A stretch of 62,203 nt of DNA from Betaproteobacteria bacterium (GTDB taxonomy: Bacteria > Pseudomonadota > Gammaproteobacteria > Burkholderiales > Burkholderiaceae_C): NCBI GenBank assembly GCA_025356445.1, contig JANXSZ010000048.1, positions 1 to 62,203 of the forward strand, written 5' to 3'. Positions 8,241 to 17,863 of this stretch are shown one piece after another. The notes under the pieces are model-generated. The model did not search any database and was not told the DNA's origin. It saw only the letters and a list, made by a program, of their open reading frames with translations. A program made the position numbers and the translations under genes. The first letter of the stretch is position 1; each line of letters begins with the position of its first letter.

Positions 8241-9428
8241 ATGGCTTCACGTTCCTTGGCCCCCGTGCATATGGTTGGCTGGTCGCACTCTAAGTTCGGC
8301 AAATTTGACCAGTTGGATACCGAGGTGCTGATTGCCGATGCTGTGCGCGATGCGCTGGCTGATGCCGGACTGACGGCCGAGCAGGTGGACTCGGTGGTGA
8401 TAGGTACTTTCAACGGTGGCTTTGTGCCGCAAGATTTTCCTTCTTCACTGGCGATCAATGCACAACCTGGCTTGCGTTTCAAACCTTCCCTGCGGGTAGA
8501 AAATGCATGTGCAACTGGTTCTGCTGCCATTTACACAGGCTTGCAAGCCATCCGTGCCGGTCATGCCGATGTGGTACTGGTTGTTGGCTACGAGCGCATG
8601 AACGGCCTGCCCACCGCAGAGGTGGGCGACGTGTTGCTTCAGTGCGCATATGTGAAAGAGGAAACCTCCAGCACCGGTTTTGCTGGCGTGTTTGCCGGTA
8701 TTGCCCAGAAGTATTTTGATACTTACGGGGATGCCAGTGACGCTCTGGCGCGCATTGCCGCCAAGAACCACCACAACGCGATGGCCAACCCCTATGCCCA
8801 TGTCCGACGTGACCTGGGGTTTGAGTTTTGCAACACGGTCAGCGACAAAAATCCCTTTGTGGCCGGCCCGCTGCGCCGAACTGACTGCTCCATGGTCAGT
8901 GACGGTGCTGCTGCACTCGTGCTTTGCAGCGACAAGGCGCTCAAGAGCCATCACTTTCGCCGTGCGGTGCAGTTCAGGGCTGCTCAGCATGTCAACGATT
9001 ACCTGCCCGTGTCGCGCCGAGACATTCTTCGGCTGGAAGGTGCGCAGCATGTGTGGAAAAGTGCGTTGTCTGAAGCGGGCTGCACGCTGAATGACCTGTC
9101 ATTGGTTGAAACCCATGACTGTTTTACGGTTGCCGAGTTGCTGGAAGTTGAGGCCATGGGCCTAGCTGCACCAGGTCAGGCGCCAGCCTTGATTCGTGAA
9201 GGTCAGACCGAACGGGGGGGGCGTTTGCCACTCAATTTATCGGGTGGACTGAAAGCGAAGGGGCATCCCATTGGGGCTACAGGCGTATCGCAGCATGTCA
9301 TGGCGGCCATGCAGCTGGTGGGCGAGGCGGGTGACATGCAGCTCCACGGCGCTCAACTCGCGGGGGTGTTCAACATGGGGGGTGTAGCCGTGGCCAACTA
9401 TGCCAGCATTTTGGAGCGTTCGGTATGA
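8241..9428 (+). CDS. Thiolase-family protein (acetyl-CoA acetyltransferase / SCP-x type)
   Basis: Cleaves or condenses acyl-CoA thioesters. In the 395-residue protein the nucleophile Cys lies in ENACATGSAAIYTG (about residue 90), a second catalytic block is THDCFTVAELLE, and the C-terminal HGG/GHP region reads LSGGLKAKGHPIGATG. This fits the SCP-x-like subfamily used in degradation of unusual acids or side chains. AGGAAA precedes the ATG at 8241. Such thiolases often pair with a DUF35 OB-fold protein; none is encoded here. It overlaps the next gene by ATGA at 9425-9428. Confidence 0.88.
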   Translation: MASRSLAPVHMVGWSHSKFGKFDQLDTEVLIADAVRDALADAGLTAEQVDSVVIGTFNGGFVPQDFPSSLAINAQPGLRFKPSLRVENACATGSAAIYTGLQAIRAGHADVVLVVGYERMNGLPTAEVGDVLLQCAYVKEETSSTGFAGVFAGIAQKYFDTYGDASDALARIAAKNHHNAMANPYAHVRRDLGFEFCNTVSDKNPFVAGPLRRTDCSMVSDGAAALVLCSDKALKSHHFRRAVQFRAAQHVNDYLPVSRRDILRLEGAQHVWKSALSEAGCTLNDLSLVETHDCFTVAELLEVEAMGLAAPGQAPALIREGQTERGGRLPLNLSGGLKAKGHPIGATGVSQHVMAAMQLVGEAGDMQLHGAQLAGVFNMGGVAVANYASILERSV

Positions 9429-11026
9429 CGGTGCCACCCCTGCCGCAAATGCCGCAAGGCCTTGCACGGGTCATGAACCTGGGAACTTTGCTGACGCAAA
9501 CGGCCTGCAAATACCCTCATCGACCAGGGTTCATACAGGGTGACACCCTGTGTACTTGGTCGCAGATCAGCGCCAGGGTCGACGCTCTGGCGCATTACCT
9601 GAAAGCGCAGGGGGTCAGGGCTGGCGACCGTATTTTGGTTCAACTGACCAATGGCCTGCCGTTGTTCGAGTCGGCTTGGGCCGTGTTCAAGCTGGGTGCG
9701 GTATGGGTGCCTGTCAATTACCGGCTGACACCGTCGGAGGTGGCTTACATTGCCCAGTCCAGCGGTGCCACGGTGATGTTGACGCAAACCATGTTTGACG
9801 CCCATGTGGCGGCGGCGCAGGCGCAATCTCCAGCTCTGTTGCAGGTTATCAGGGCCGACCAGCCCGAATACGAAGCGATCATCTCGACTCAGATGGCGGC
9901 TTTTGTGGCGGTGGATGTGGTGTACCACCATCCCTTGTGGCTCTTCTTCACATCAGGCTCTACAGGGCGGCCCAAGGCCGCCGTGTTGACGCATGGGCAA
10001 ATGGCATTTGTTGTGACCAACCATTTGGCCGACTTGTTGCCTGGTTTGCGCCAAGACGATTGCTCTTTGGTGGTGGCCCCGCTGTCGCATGGTGCAGGCA
10101 TTCATGCTGTGGTGAATGTTGCACGCGGTGCGGCTAGCGTGTTACTGCCCGGAGAGAGTCTGGACTGCGCTGCGGCGTTCGAGGCGATTGAGAAGTACCG
10201 TGTAACCAACCTGTTCACGGTACCCACCATTCTTAAACGCATGGTTGAAGACCCCGCAGCCAAACACTTTGACCATTCCAGCCTTAAGCACGTGATTTAT
10301 GCGGGTGCCCCCATGTACAAGGCTGATCAGCAGCGCGCGTTGGCAGCGCTCGGCCCAGTGATCGTGCAGTATTTTGGGCTTGGCGAGGTCACTGGCAACA
10401 TCACGGTACTGCGCAGTGATGAGCACATGGAAGATGGCGGCGCCCTGTTGGGCAGTTGCGGTACGGCGCGCAGCGGCATGGAAGTCGCTGTTCTGGATGC
10501 CCAGTGCCAGCCTGTTGCGACGGGCGTACAAGGTGAAATTTGCACCCGTGGCCCAGCTGTGTTTGCCGGTTACTGGGATAACCCTCAAGCGACCGAGGAG
10601 GCCTTTCGTGGTGGCTGGTTTCACACCAGTGATTTGGGCACGATGGACGCACGTGGCTTTGTCACCATCACCGGGCGCACCTCTGATATGTATATTTCGG
10701 GGGGCTCCAATGTTTATCCACGCGAGGTGGAAGAGGCGCTGCTCACCTCGCCTGATATCGCTGAAGCCATGGTGTTTGGCGTACCCGATGCGCAGTGGGG
10801 TGAGCTGGGTGTTGCTGTGCTGGTGGCACGCAATCCCATGACTGTGCTCACACCCGATCAGGTGCTGAGCCATTTGCAGCCTTGTCTTGCCAAGTACAAG
10901 TGGCCACGCACTATCGTCTTTTGGCCTTCACTGCCTAAAAGTGCTTACGGTAAGCTTGTTAAAAAGGACATCCGCGCGGAGTATCTGCGCCGTTTGGAAA
11001 ACAGCCATACTAGCCCACCTTTTTGA
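9425..11026 (+). CDS. Acyl-CoA synthetase (AMP-forming), class I adenylate-forming enzyme
   Basis: Activates a carboxylic acid to its CoA thioester using ATP. The 533-residue protein has the P-loop FFTSGSTGRPKAAVLTH near residue 178, the adenylate-binding GLGEVTG, the hinge region GWFHTSDLG ... TGRTSDMYISGG and the C-terminal lysine region PKSAYGKLVKKD. Substrate class cannot be read from sequence (medium-chain or aromatic acid). Its ATG overlaps the thiolase stop, so the two are co-translated; the TRAP transporter genes follow and probably import the substrate. Confidence 0.9.
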   Translation: MTVPPLPQMPQGLARVMNLGTLLTQTACKYPHRPGFIQGDTLCTWSQISARVDALAHYLKAQGVRAGDRILVQLTNGLPLFESAWAVFKLGAVWVPVNYRLTPSEVAYIAQSSGATVMLTQTMFDAHVAAAQAQSPALLQVIRADQPEYEAIISTQMAAFVAVDVVYHHPLWLFFTSGSTGRPKAAVLTHGQMAFVVTNHLADLLPGLRQDDCSLVVAPLSHGAGIHAVVNVARGAASVLLPGESLDCAAAFEAIEKYRVTNLFTVPTILKRMVEDPAAKHFDHSSLKHVIYAGAPMYKADQQRALAALGPVIVQYFGLGEVTGNITVLRSDEHMEDGGALLGSCGTARSGMEVAVLDAQCQPVATGVQGEICTRGPAVFAGYWDNPQATEEAFRGGWFHTSDLGTMDARGFVTITGRTSDMYISGGSNVYPREVEEALLTSPDIAEAMVFGVPDAQWGELGVAVLVARNPMTVLTPDQVLSHLQPCLAKYKWPRTIVFWPSLPKSAYGKLVKKDIRAEYLRRLENSHTSPPF

Positions 11027-11078
11027 GCCCATTTTTTGTAATTTTTCGTCACTCATCCCTAAAACCAGGAGACAAACC

Positions 11079-12098
11079 ATGAATACCACTTCCGCCATCA
11101 GTCGCCGCAACCTGCTTGCAGGTGCCAGTGCGCTTGCCCTTCCTGTGGGCAGTGCCTGGGCTCAAAAAGCCCAATTCACCTTGAAATACGGCAATAACCT
11201 GCCCGTCATGCACCCGATGAACGCACGGGCTGCGGAAATGGCCGCCAAAATCAATGCTGAATCCAAAGGGCGCATTGATTTCCAGGTTTATCCCAACAAC
11301 CAGCTTGGCAACGATACCGACATGCTGTCGCAGGTGCGTTCTGGCGCGTTGGATTTCTTCACGTTGTCACCCCTGATTCTTGGCACACTGGTGCCCGCTG
11401 CACAGATCAGCGGTGTCGGGTTTGCATTCAAGGACTACAACCAGATTTGGGCGGCCATGGATGGCGATTTGGGTGCCCATGTGCGCAAGCAGATTGCTGC
11501 TTCCTCCAGTCTTTTTGCCTTTGAGAAGATTTGGGACAACGGCTACCGCCAGATGACTTCCAGTACCAAGCCCATCACATCGCCAGACGATCTCAAGGGC
11601 CTGAAAATCCGTACCCCACCCAGCCCGTTTTGGGTCTCCATGTTCAAGGCCTTTGAAGCCTCGCCAGCCACCATCAATTTTGCCGAGGTGTATTCATCGC
11701 TGCAAACCCGTATCGTGGATGCCCAGGAAAATCCTCTGGCCATCATCGCAACGGCCAAGCTCAATGAGGTGCAAAAATTCTGCTCCATCACCAACCACAT
11801 GTGGGATGGTTTCTGGTTCCTGGGCAACAAGAAATCTTTTGAGCGCTTGCCGGCCGACTTGCAAGAAATCGTGACGCGCAACATCAATGCTTCGGGGCTG
11901 AAGGAGCGTGATGATGTCAAGCAGCTCAACGATGGCTTGCAAGCCGAGCTCAAGGGCAAGGGCATGATCTTCAATAACACCGATGCCGAGGTGTTCCGCA
12001 CGAAACTGCGCGCAGCAGGCTTTTATGCCGAATGGCATAAAAAGTTTGGTGATGAATCCTGGGCGGTTCTCGAAAAATACACTGGCAAGCTGCTGTGA
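11079..12098 (+). CDS. TRAP transporter periplasmic substrate-binding protein (DctP family)
   Basis: Captures an organic acid in the periplasm for the TRAP permease. The 339-residue protein starts at ATG 11079 with CAGGAGA upstream and a Tat-like signal (SRRNLLAGASALALPVGSAWA). The mature part has the DctP features HPMNARAAEMAAKI, LKGLKIRTPPSPFWVSMF and the ligand-contact region around EVYSSLQTRIVDAQENP. It lies 52 bp after the CoA ligase and overlaps the permease start by 4 bp. The ligand is unknown; the ligase and thiolase upstream suggest a carboxylate that is later CoA-activated. Confidence 0.92.
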   Translation: MNTTSAISRRNLLAGASALALPVGSAWAQKAQFTLKYGNNLPVMHPMNARAAEMAAKINAESKGRIDFQVYPNNQLGNDTDMLSQVRSGALDFFTLSPLILGTLVPAAQISGVGFAFKDYNQIWAAMDGDLGAHVRKQIAASSSLFAFEKIWDNGYRQMTSSTKPITSPDDLKGLKIRTPPSPFWVSMFKAFEASPATINFAEVYSSLQTRIVDAQENPLAIIATAKLNEVQKFCSITNHMWDGFWFLGNKKSFERLPADLQEIVTRNINASGLKERDDVKQLNDGLQAELKGKGMIFNNTDAEVFRTKLRAAGFYAEWHKKFGDESWAVLEKYTGKLL

Positions 12099-13981
12099 TT
12101 GAGGGTCCGCACACTGACATGGCATCTCATTCCGGGGTGGCGGCCAGCGCTGCGGGGCCACGCTGGTTGGCCCAGATTGACGCGGTGCTGGGCCTGATGG
12201 TCGAGATACCGGCGGCATTTTTGGTGCTGGCAGACATCGTGGTGCTGTTCTCAGGGGTGGTCGCGCGCTATGTGCTGCACGCACCTCTGCTGTGGTCTGA
12301 CGAGCTGGCATCCATCCTGTTTCTCTGGCTGGCCATGCTGGGCTCCGTGATTGCCCTTCAGCGTGGCGAGCACATGCGGATGACCGCACTGGTGAGCAAG
12401 GCCAGTCCACAGCGACGTGCCTTGTATGAGCTGGTGGCCACGGCGGCCTGCCTGGCCTTTCTGGCGCTGGTGGCCTACCCGGCATGGGAGTATGCAGCTG
12501 ATGAAAAAGCCATTACTACCCCCGCACTTGAGATTTCCAACCTGTGGCGTGCCGCAGCTTTGCCTGTTGGCATTGCATTAATGGCGTGCTTTGCCGTGCT
12601 GCGTCTGCTGCGCACGAGCCAGCTGATGCAGTCGCTGCAAGCGGTGCTTATCGTGTCGGCTATTGCTGTGGCTTTCTGGCTGGCCGCCCCTGTGTTTGAG
12701 GGGCTGGGACGCCTCAACTTACTGATCTTTTTTGTCGGGGTGGCCGGCAGTTGCGTGTTTGCGGGGATTCCCATTGCCTTTGCGTTTGGTTTGGCCACGT
12801 TCGGGTACCTGGCGCTGAGCACGGGCACACCGCTTCCCGCCATCGTAGGGCGTATGGACGAAGGCATGTCGCATTTGATTCTGCTTGCGGTGCCGCTGTT
12901 CGTGTTCCTGGGTTTGCTGATTGAGATGACCGGTATGGCCCGAGCCATGATCGCTTTTTTGGCCAGTCTGCTGGGCCATGTGAAGGGCGGTTTGTCGTAT
13001 GTGTTGGTCGGTGCGATGTACCTGGTGTCCGGTATTTCTGGCTCTAAAGCAGCAGATATGGCCGCCATTGCCCCAGCGTTGTTCCCCGAGATGAAAAAGC
13101 GCGGAGCCAAGCCCGGTGATCTGGTGGCGCTGCTGTCGGCCACGGGCGCACAAACCGAAACAGTGCCGCCCAGTTTGGTGCTGATCACCATCGGCTCAGT
13201 AACGGGCATTTCGATTGCTGCGCTGTTCACGGGCGGCCTGCTGCCCGCGATTGTGCTGGGACTGATGCTGTGCCTGGTCGTCTGGTACCGGTACCGTGAT
13301 GAGGATTTGAGCCATGTGCGACGCCCTGCCTGGGGTGAGGTCGGTCGCCTGTTCGCCATTGCTTTTCCCGCACTGGCCTTGCCCTTTGTTATCCGTGCGG
13401 CCGTCATTCAGGGCGTGGCTACGGCGACCGAGGTTTCTACCATTGGTATTGCCTATTCGGTGCTGGCGGGCCTGTTGGTGTATCGCCAGTTTGATGTGAA
13501 GCGGATCGTGCCTATGCTGGTGGACACAGCGTCGTTGTCAGGCGCGATTCTGCTGATCATTGGTACCGCGACAGCCATGGCCTGGGGATTGACGCAGTCT
13601 GGTTTTTCGCGCCTGCTGGCTGAAACCATGGCAGGGTTACCTGGTGGGGCACCGATGTTCATGGCGGTGTCCATCCTCGCCTTTGTGGTGCTGGGCTCCG
13701 TGCTGGAAGGCATTCCGGCCATCGTGCTGTTTGGCCCTCTGCTGTTCCCGATTGCCCGCGCGCTGGGTATCCACGAAGTGCATTACGCCATGGTGGTGAT
13801 TTTGTCGATGGGGCTGGGGCTGTTTGCGCCGCCACTGGGTGTGGGGTACTACGCTGCTTGCGCGATTGGCCGTGTCAGTCCCGATGAGGGCATCCGGCCT
13901 ATCGTGGGCTATATGGTGGCCTTGCTGATCGGTACGGTCATCGTCGCTGCCATTCCGTGGATTTCGATCGGGTTTTTGTAA
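12095..13981 (+). CDS. TRAP transporter fused permease (DctQ-DctM)
   Basis: One 628-residue membrane protein joins the small four-helix DctQ subunit (about residues 20-190, with SGVVARYVLHAPLLWSDELA) and the large twelve-helix DctM subunit (from about residue 205, with GIPIAFAFGLATFGYLAL and SGSKAADMAAIAPALFPEMK). It drives Na+-coupled uptake with the binding protein encoded just upstream. The GTG at 12095 overlaps the preceding stop; an ATG at 12119 is an equally plausible start, since neither has a strong ribosome binding site. Confidence 0.9.
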   Translation: MIEGPHTDMASHSGVAASAAGPRWLAQIDAVLGLMVEIPAAFLVLADIVVLFSGVVARYVLHAPLLWSDELASILFLWLAMLGSVIALQRGEHMRMTALVSKASPQRRALYELVATAACLAFLALVAYPAWEYAADEKAITTPALEISNLWRAAALPVGIALMACFAVLRLLRTSQLMQSLQAVLIVSAIAVAFWLAAPVFEGLGRLNLLIFFVGVAGSCVFAGIPIAFAFGLATFGYLALSTGTPLPAIVGRMDEGMSHLILLAVPLFVFLGLLIEMTGMARAMIAFLASLLGHVKGGLSYVLVGAMYLVSGISGSKAADMAAIAPALFPEMKKRGAKPGDLVALLSATGAQTETVPPSLVLITIGSVTGISIAALFTGGLLPAIVLGLMLCLVVWYRYRDEDLSHVRRPAWGEVGRLFAIAFPALALPFVIRAAVIQGVATATEVSTIGIAYSVLAGLLVYRQFDVKRIVPMLVDTASLSGAILLIIGTATAMAWGLTQSGFSRLLAETMAGLPGGAPMFMAVSILAFVVLGSVLEGIPAIVLFGPLLFPIARALGIHEVHYAMVVILSMGLGLFAPPLGVGYYAACAIGRVSPDEGIRPIVGYMVALLIGTVIVAAIPWISIGFL

Positions 13982-13996
13982 CCCTCTGGACGGAGC

Positions 13997-15079
13997 CTAA
14001 ACCCCCGCAACGCCTAAAAGCCCATGCAGTCGCGTACTGGTCGTCGTGTACTGCAAGGGTTGCTGCTTGCCGGGGAACACGATGTCCGCTGCCGCAAACG
14101 CGGCCAGCACGCACTCGTGAAAGCCACAGACGATGAGTTTCTTTTTGCCGGGGTAGGTGTTGATGTCACCCACGGCAAAGATGCCGGGTTGCGCAGTTTG
14201 GAATGTTTCAGTGTCTACAGGCAACTGCTTGCGCTGCATTTTCAGCCCCCATTCGGCCAGTGGCCCGAGTTTGGGCGACAAACCCAGCGAGGCCATCAGC
14301 ACATCGGCCAGAAGCGTTTCACCGCTGCCATCGGGCAAGGCGAGTTGCAATGCGGTGAGCGTGCCAAGCGTTGCAGGGCTGTCTGTGATGCGGTTTGTGG
14401 TGCTGATCACCGGTGCTGTGATCTGGCCTGCTACAAAGCGCATTTTTCCTGCAGCGCACAAGGCACGCATGGCATTGACCAACTCTGCCGAGGCCGTAAA
14501 CACCTCGCGGCGATGGATCAACGTGACGCTTTGGGGCGGTGTTGCTGTCAGGTTGACGCAACGCAATGCCCAGCCAAGCGCTGTGTCGTCATCACCCTGA
14601 ACCACCACATGCTTGCCCGCGAACGCATCGAATTCAGGCTGTGCATAGAAAACCTGTGAGCCTTCAAACGCTTCCAGCCCTGGCACCATGAGCTTGCGTG
14701 GCACAAAGGCACCCGCACCAGCGGCAATGATAAGCACCTTGGTGGTGAAATTCAGTCCCGCTGGAGTCGTGACAGCAAAGCGACCATCTGAGAGTTTGCG
14801 AACACTGCTGACCAGCTGCCCCCAATGCAATTGCGCACTGCCGCTGGCAACGAACGGTTCAATCTGTTGCCGCAACGCCGCCACCAACGCCCGCCCCGTC
14901 GTGGCAGGCAGGCCAGGAATGTCGTAAATCGGTTTGTCAGGGTACAGCTGTGCACACTGCCCACCAGGGTGGGGCAGGGCATCAATGACATGACAGTTGA
15001 TTTCCAGCAGACCCAGCTGGAAGACTTGGAACAAGCCTATGGGGCCAGCACCGACGATGAGGGCGTCGGTTTCGATCAC
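13997..15079 (-). CDS. Ferredoxin--NADP reductase, thioredoxin-reductase-like type
   Basis: Passes electrons between NADPH and ferredoxin. The 360-residue flavoprotein has the FAD motif GAGPIGL (residues 10-16), HPGGQCAQLYPDKPIYDIPG, an NADP-binding region (VVQGDDDTALGWAL), and FAVGDINTYPGKKKLIVCG near the C-terminus, all hallmarks of the dimeric TrxB-like FNR family; it lacks the CxxC disulfide of thioredoxin reductase. It follows a 7Fe ferredoxin gene on the same strand and lies downstream of cysN, so it may feed electrons to sulfite reductase (inference). Confidence 0.9.
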   Translation of the reverse strand: MIETDALIVGAGPIGLFQVFQLGLLEINCHVIDALPHPGGQCAQLYPDKPIYDIPGLPATTGRALVAALRQQIEPFVASGSAQLHWGQLVSSVRKLSDGRFAVTTPAGLNFTTKVLIIAAGAGAFVPRKLMVPGLEAFEGSQVFYAQPEFDAFAGKHVVVQGDDDTALGWALRCVNLTATPPQSVTLIHRREVFTASAELVNAMRALCAAGKMRFVAGQITAPVISTTNRITDSPATLGTLTALQLALPDGSGETLLADVLMASLGLSPKLGPLAEWGLKMQRKQLPVDTETFQTAQPGIFAVGDINTYPGKKKLIVCGFHECVLAAFAAADIVFPGKQQPLQYTTTSTRLHGLLGVAGV

Positions 15080-15120
15080 GTTTGTGGGGAAATCAGATGA
15101 ATGCAGGCCAATGCTGAAAA

Positions 15121-15450
15121 TCAGCGCACCAACTCTTCAAGCTTGCCTGTGCGGTCTTTCCATTCGTCGGCATCGTCGAGTTGTGGTTTGCGCTTGGTGA
15201 TGCTTTTCCAGGTAGGAATCCGTGCCAACTCCACGTTCAGTGCAATCATGTGCTGCTGATCGGCGGGCACATCTTCTTCGGCGTAGATGGCGTTCACAGG
15301 GCATTCGGGGATGCACACGGCGCAGTCGATGCATTCATCGGGGTCGATGGTGAGGAAGTTCGGGCCTTCGCGGAAGCAATCCACGGGACAAACGTCCACA
15401 CAATCGGTAAATTTGCAGCGAATGCAGGCTTCGGTGACGACGTGGGTCAT
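15121..15450 (-). CDS. fdxA: 7Fe ferredoxin (FdxA), [3Fe-4S]/[4Fe-4S]
   Basis: Small soluble electron carrier of 109 residues. Cysteines lie in [17 protein letters not shown] (residues 9-25) and [16 protein letters not shown], the bacterial FdxA pattern that binds one 3Fe and one 4Fe cluster. The C-terminal extension (WKSITKRK...DADEWKDR) is typical. It is 41 bp upstream of the ferredoxin-NADP reductase and 71 bp downstream of cysN, all on the minus strand. Confidence 0.95.
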   Translation of the reverse strand: MTHVVTEACIRCKFTDCVDVCPVDCFREGPNFLTIDPDECIDCAVCIPECPVNAIYAEEDVPADQQHMIALNVELARIPTWKSITKRKPQLDDADEWKDRTGKLEELVR

Positions 15451-15521
15451 GGTGTTCTGGGTTTCGGGTGAAACAAGTATTTTAAGGTTGTGCAGGGCTG
15501 TACGGGGTTTGTACGCTGGAG

Positions 15522-16904
15522 TCAGTTCACCAGCACCGCGCCCGAGGTCTTGTGCGAAGCTGTGTCCACCAGCACCAGCTGGCCCAGGCTGCGCGATTGC
15601 GCGTAAGGACGCACGGCCAGCGCTTCTTGCAGCGTCAGCTCGATGTGGCCGATGGCGTTCGGTGGTAGCTCGGCGGCGTCCAGCTCCTCCAGCGTATTGA
15701 TGTCCAGACGGTGGACGATGCGCTTGACCTTGGCCTTCACCCAGCGGTGGCCGTGCAAGGCCCAGTAGACGCGGCCTGCAACCAGGGCTTCGTCGTCCAT
15801 CCAGGCGATGGTGGCGCTGATCTCGCGCTGGCCTTGCAGGCTGGCCGGTGCGGGTTCGTCAAAGCTGTCGGCATCAATGGCTTGCACCGCGTGGGCGAGG
15901 AGCCAATCGCCACGCGACACGTCCACTTCACGGTCGAGCACGATACCTGCGCTTTGCGTCGACTCCACGTTGCCAGGGCGGCGTGCGCGGTCCAGCACTT
16001 GGGCGATTTTGGCGATTTGGCCTTTGCCTGCATTGCCGGGGAACACGATGACCTCTTGCCCCACCGTCGCGCCGCCCGTGGCCACACGGCCCCAGAACAC
16101 CCGACGGCCTTGGCTGGTATCGGCGCTGGCAGAGAATTTTTCCACCCACTGCACAGGGAAAGCGAACGGCAAATCGGGTTCCGCAGGCGTGTTGGGCAAT
16201 TGCTCCAAAATTTGTAGCAAGCCCTGCCCATGGTAGTTACACCAACCCGGTTTTTCGTCTACCACGTTCCAGCCTTTAAGGGCGGACACGGGCACGATGG
16301 CGGTAGCGGTGATACCTGCCTCCTGGGCAAATTTTTCCAAGGCCGCGCTGATGTTGGCAAACGCGGTTTCAGGGCTGTCAATGGCGTCCAGTTTGTTCAC
16401 GGCGAACACGATGGACGGCACGCGCAGCAGGTTCACCAGCAGGCTGTGGCGGCGCGTTTGCGGCAGCAGCAGCAGAGCGGGGTTGGCCCAGTCCAGTTTC
16501 AGCGCGTCCACCAGTACGACAGCGGCATCAGCGCTGCTGGCGGCTGTCACCATGTTGCGGGTGTACTGCTCGTGGCCGGGGGCGTCACCAATGATGAATT
16601 TGCGGTCAGGGGTTGCGAAATAGCGGTAGGCCACGTCGATGGTGATGCCCTGCTCGCGCTCAGCCGAAAGGCCGTCGGTCAACAACGCTAAGTCGGTTTC
16701 ACCCGCACGCTGCACGCCTGCGAGCTGGTCTTGCAAGACCGATTTACTGTCCACCAGCAAGCGGCCAATCAGCGTGCTTTTGCCGTCATCGACGGAGCCG
16801 CAGGTGATGAAGCGCAGGGCATTGTGGGGCGATGTTGTTGTGTTCATGGAGGTTGTAGCACTTGCTGTATCTGCGGGAGTAGCTATTGATTGTGTAGCAT
16901 GCAT
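15522..16904 (-). CDS. cysN: Sulfate adenylyltransferase large subunit, GTPase
   Basis: With CysD it makes adenosine 5'-phosphosulfate from ATP and sulfate, driven by GTP hydrolysis. The 460-residue protein has G1 GSVDDGKS (36-43), G3 [13 protein letters not shown]4 NKLD, and the EF-Tu-like beta-barrel domains; no fused APS kinase. The ATG at 16904 shares its A with the cysD stop (TGATG) and has AAGGA upstream, so it is preferred over an internal ATG at 16847. The extra first 19 residues are encoded by a dispersed repeat. Confidence 0.93.
   Translation of the reverse strand: MHATQSIATPADTASATTSMNTTTSPHNALRFITCGSVDDGKSTLIGRLLVDSKSVLQDQLAGVQRAGETDLALLTDGLSAEREQGITIDVAYRYFATPDRKFIIGDAPGHEQYTRNMVTAASSADAAVVLVDALKLDWANPALLLLPQTRRHSLLVNLLRVPSIVFAVNKLDAIDSPETAFANISAALEKFAQEAGITATAIVPVSALKGWNVVDEKPGWCNYHGQGLLQILEQLPNTPAEPDLPFAFPVQWVEKFSASADTSQGRRVFWGRVATGGATVGQEVIVFPGNAGKGQIAKIAQVLDRARRPGNVESTQSAGIVLDREVDVSRGDWLLAHAVQAIDADSFDEPAPASLQGQREISATIAWMDDEALVAGRVYWALHGHRWVKAKVKRIVHRLDINTLEELDAAELPPNAIGHIELTLQEALAVRPYAQSRSLGQLVLVDTASHKTSGAVLVN
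16845..16898 (-). repeat. Dispersed repeat copy B, at the 5' end of cysN
   Basis: Minus strand reads GCTACACAATCAATAGCTAC, then TCCCGCAGATACAG, then CAAGTGCTACAACC. It follows the same order of blocks as copies A, C and D. It encodes the residues between the two possible CysN start codons. Confidence 0.6.
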
Positions 16905-17863
16905 CAGAAATACCCGTCCTTTTTGCGCTTCTCCATCGACGCGTCCGACGTTTTGTCGTCCATGCGGGTCGCGCCGCGCTCGCTCACGTCGGCAGCCAGG
17001 GTTTCGATCACGATGTCGGCAGCGGTAGCGGCGGTGCTTTCCACGGGGCAAGTACAGGTGATGTCGCCCACGGTGCGAAAGCGCACTTGGCGGGTTTCAG
17101 CGGTTTCACCGGCTCTCAAAGGGGTGAGGGACGTGACAGGCACCAGCAAGCCTTTGCGTTCGACCACTTCGCGTTCGTGGGTGTAGTAGAGCGTCGGCAG
17201 TTCGATTTTTTCCCGGTCGATGTACTGCCACACGTCGAGTTCCGTCCAGTTGCTGATGGGGAACACACGGAAGTGTTCGCCGGGCTGCAACTTGGTGTTG
17301 AACAAGTTCCACAACTCAGGGCGCTGGGCCTTGGGCTGCCATTGGCCGAAGCTGTCGCGGTGACTGAAAATGCGTTCTTTGGCGCGGGCTTTTTCTTCGT
17401 CACGGCGGGCACCACCGATGAGCGCATCAAAGCGGAATTCATCAATCGCTTCCAGAAGCGTGACGGACTGGTGGACGTTGCGCGATTCTCCGGGGTGGGC
17501 CAGGCGCACGGTGCCGCGTGCCATGGAGTCTTCGACGCTGCGCACGATCAGCTCAGCACCGAGTTCTTTAGCGCGTGAATCCCGAAAATCGGTCACTTCA
17601 TGGAAGTTGTGGCCGGTGTCGATCATCAGCAAGGGATAGGGGATGCCGCCACCGGACGCTTTGGAACCGAAGGCTTTTTCAGCGCATTTCAGCAGCACCA
17701 GGGAGTCTTTGCCGCCCGAAAACAGCAGCGTGGGCCGCTCGAACACGGCAGCGACTTCGCGCAGGATGAAGATGGTTTCCTCTTCCAACGCATCGAGGTG
17801 CTGGTTACTGAGGGTATGTGTTGCTTCGTTCTTTAACAATTCAGGCTCCGTGCGGGCGTTCAT
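16904..17863 (-). CDS. cysD: Sulfate adenylyltransferase subunit 2
   Basis: The catalytic ATP-sulfurylase subunit, an ATP-pyrophosphatase of 319 residues with the PP-loop SGGKDS (49-54), DTGHNFHEVTDFRD, and the C-terminal RYREVGDITCTCP-like block (VRFRTVGDITCTCPVES). The ATG at 17863 overlaps the cysH stop by ATGA, and its own stop overlaps cysN, so cysH-cysD-cysN are translated in sequence. Confidence 0.95.
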   Translation of the reverse strand: MNARTEPELLKNEATHTLSNQHLDALEEETIFILREVAAVFERPTLLFSGGKDSLVLLKCAEKAFGSKASGGGIPYPLLMIDTGHNFHEVTDFRDSRAKELGAELIVRSVEDSMARGTVRLAHPGESRNVHQSVTLLEAIDEFRFDALIGGARRDEEKARAKERIFSHRDSFGQWQPKAQRPELWNLFNTKLQPGEHFRVFPISNWTELDVWQYIDREKIELPTLYYTHEREVVERKGLLVPVTSLTPLRAGETAETRQVRFRTVGDITCTCPVESTAATAADIVIETLAADVSERGATRMDDKTSDASMEKRKKDGYF

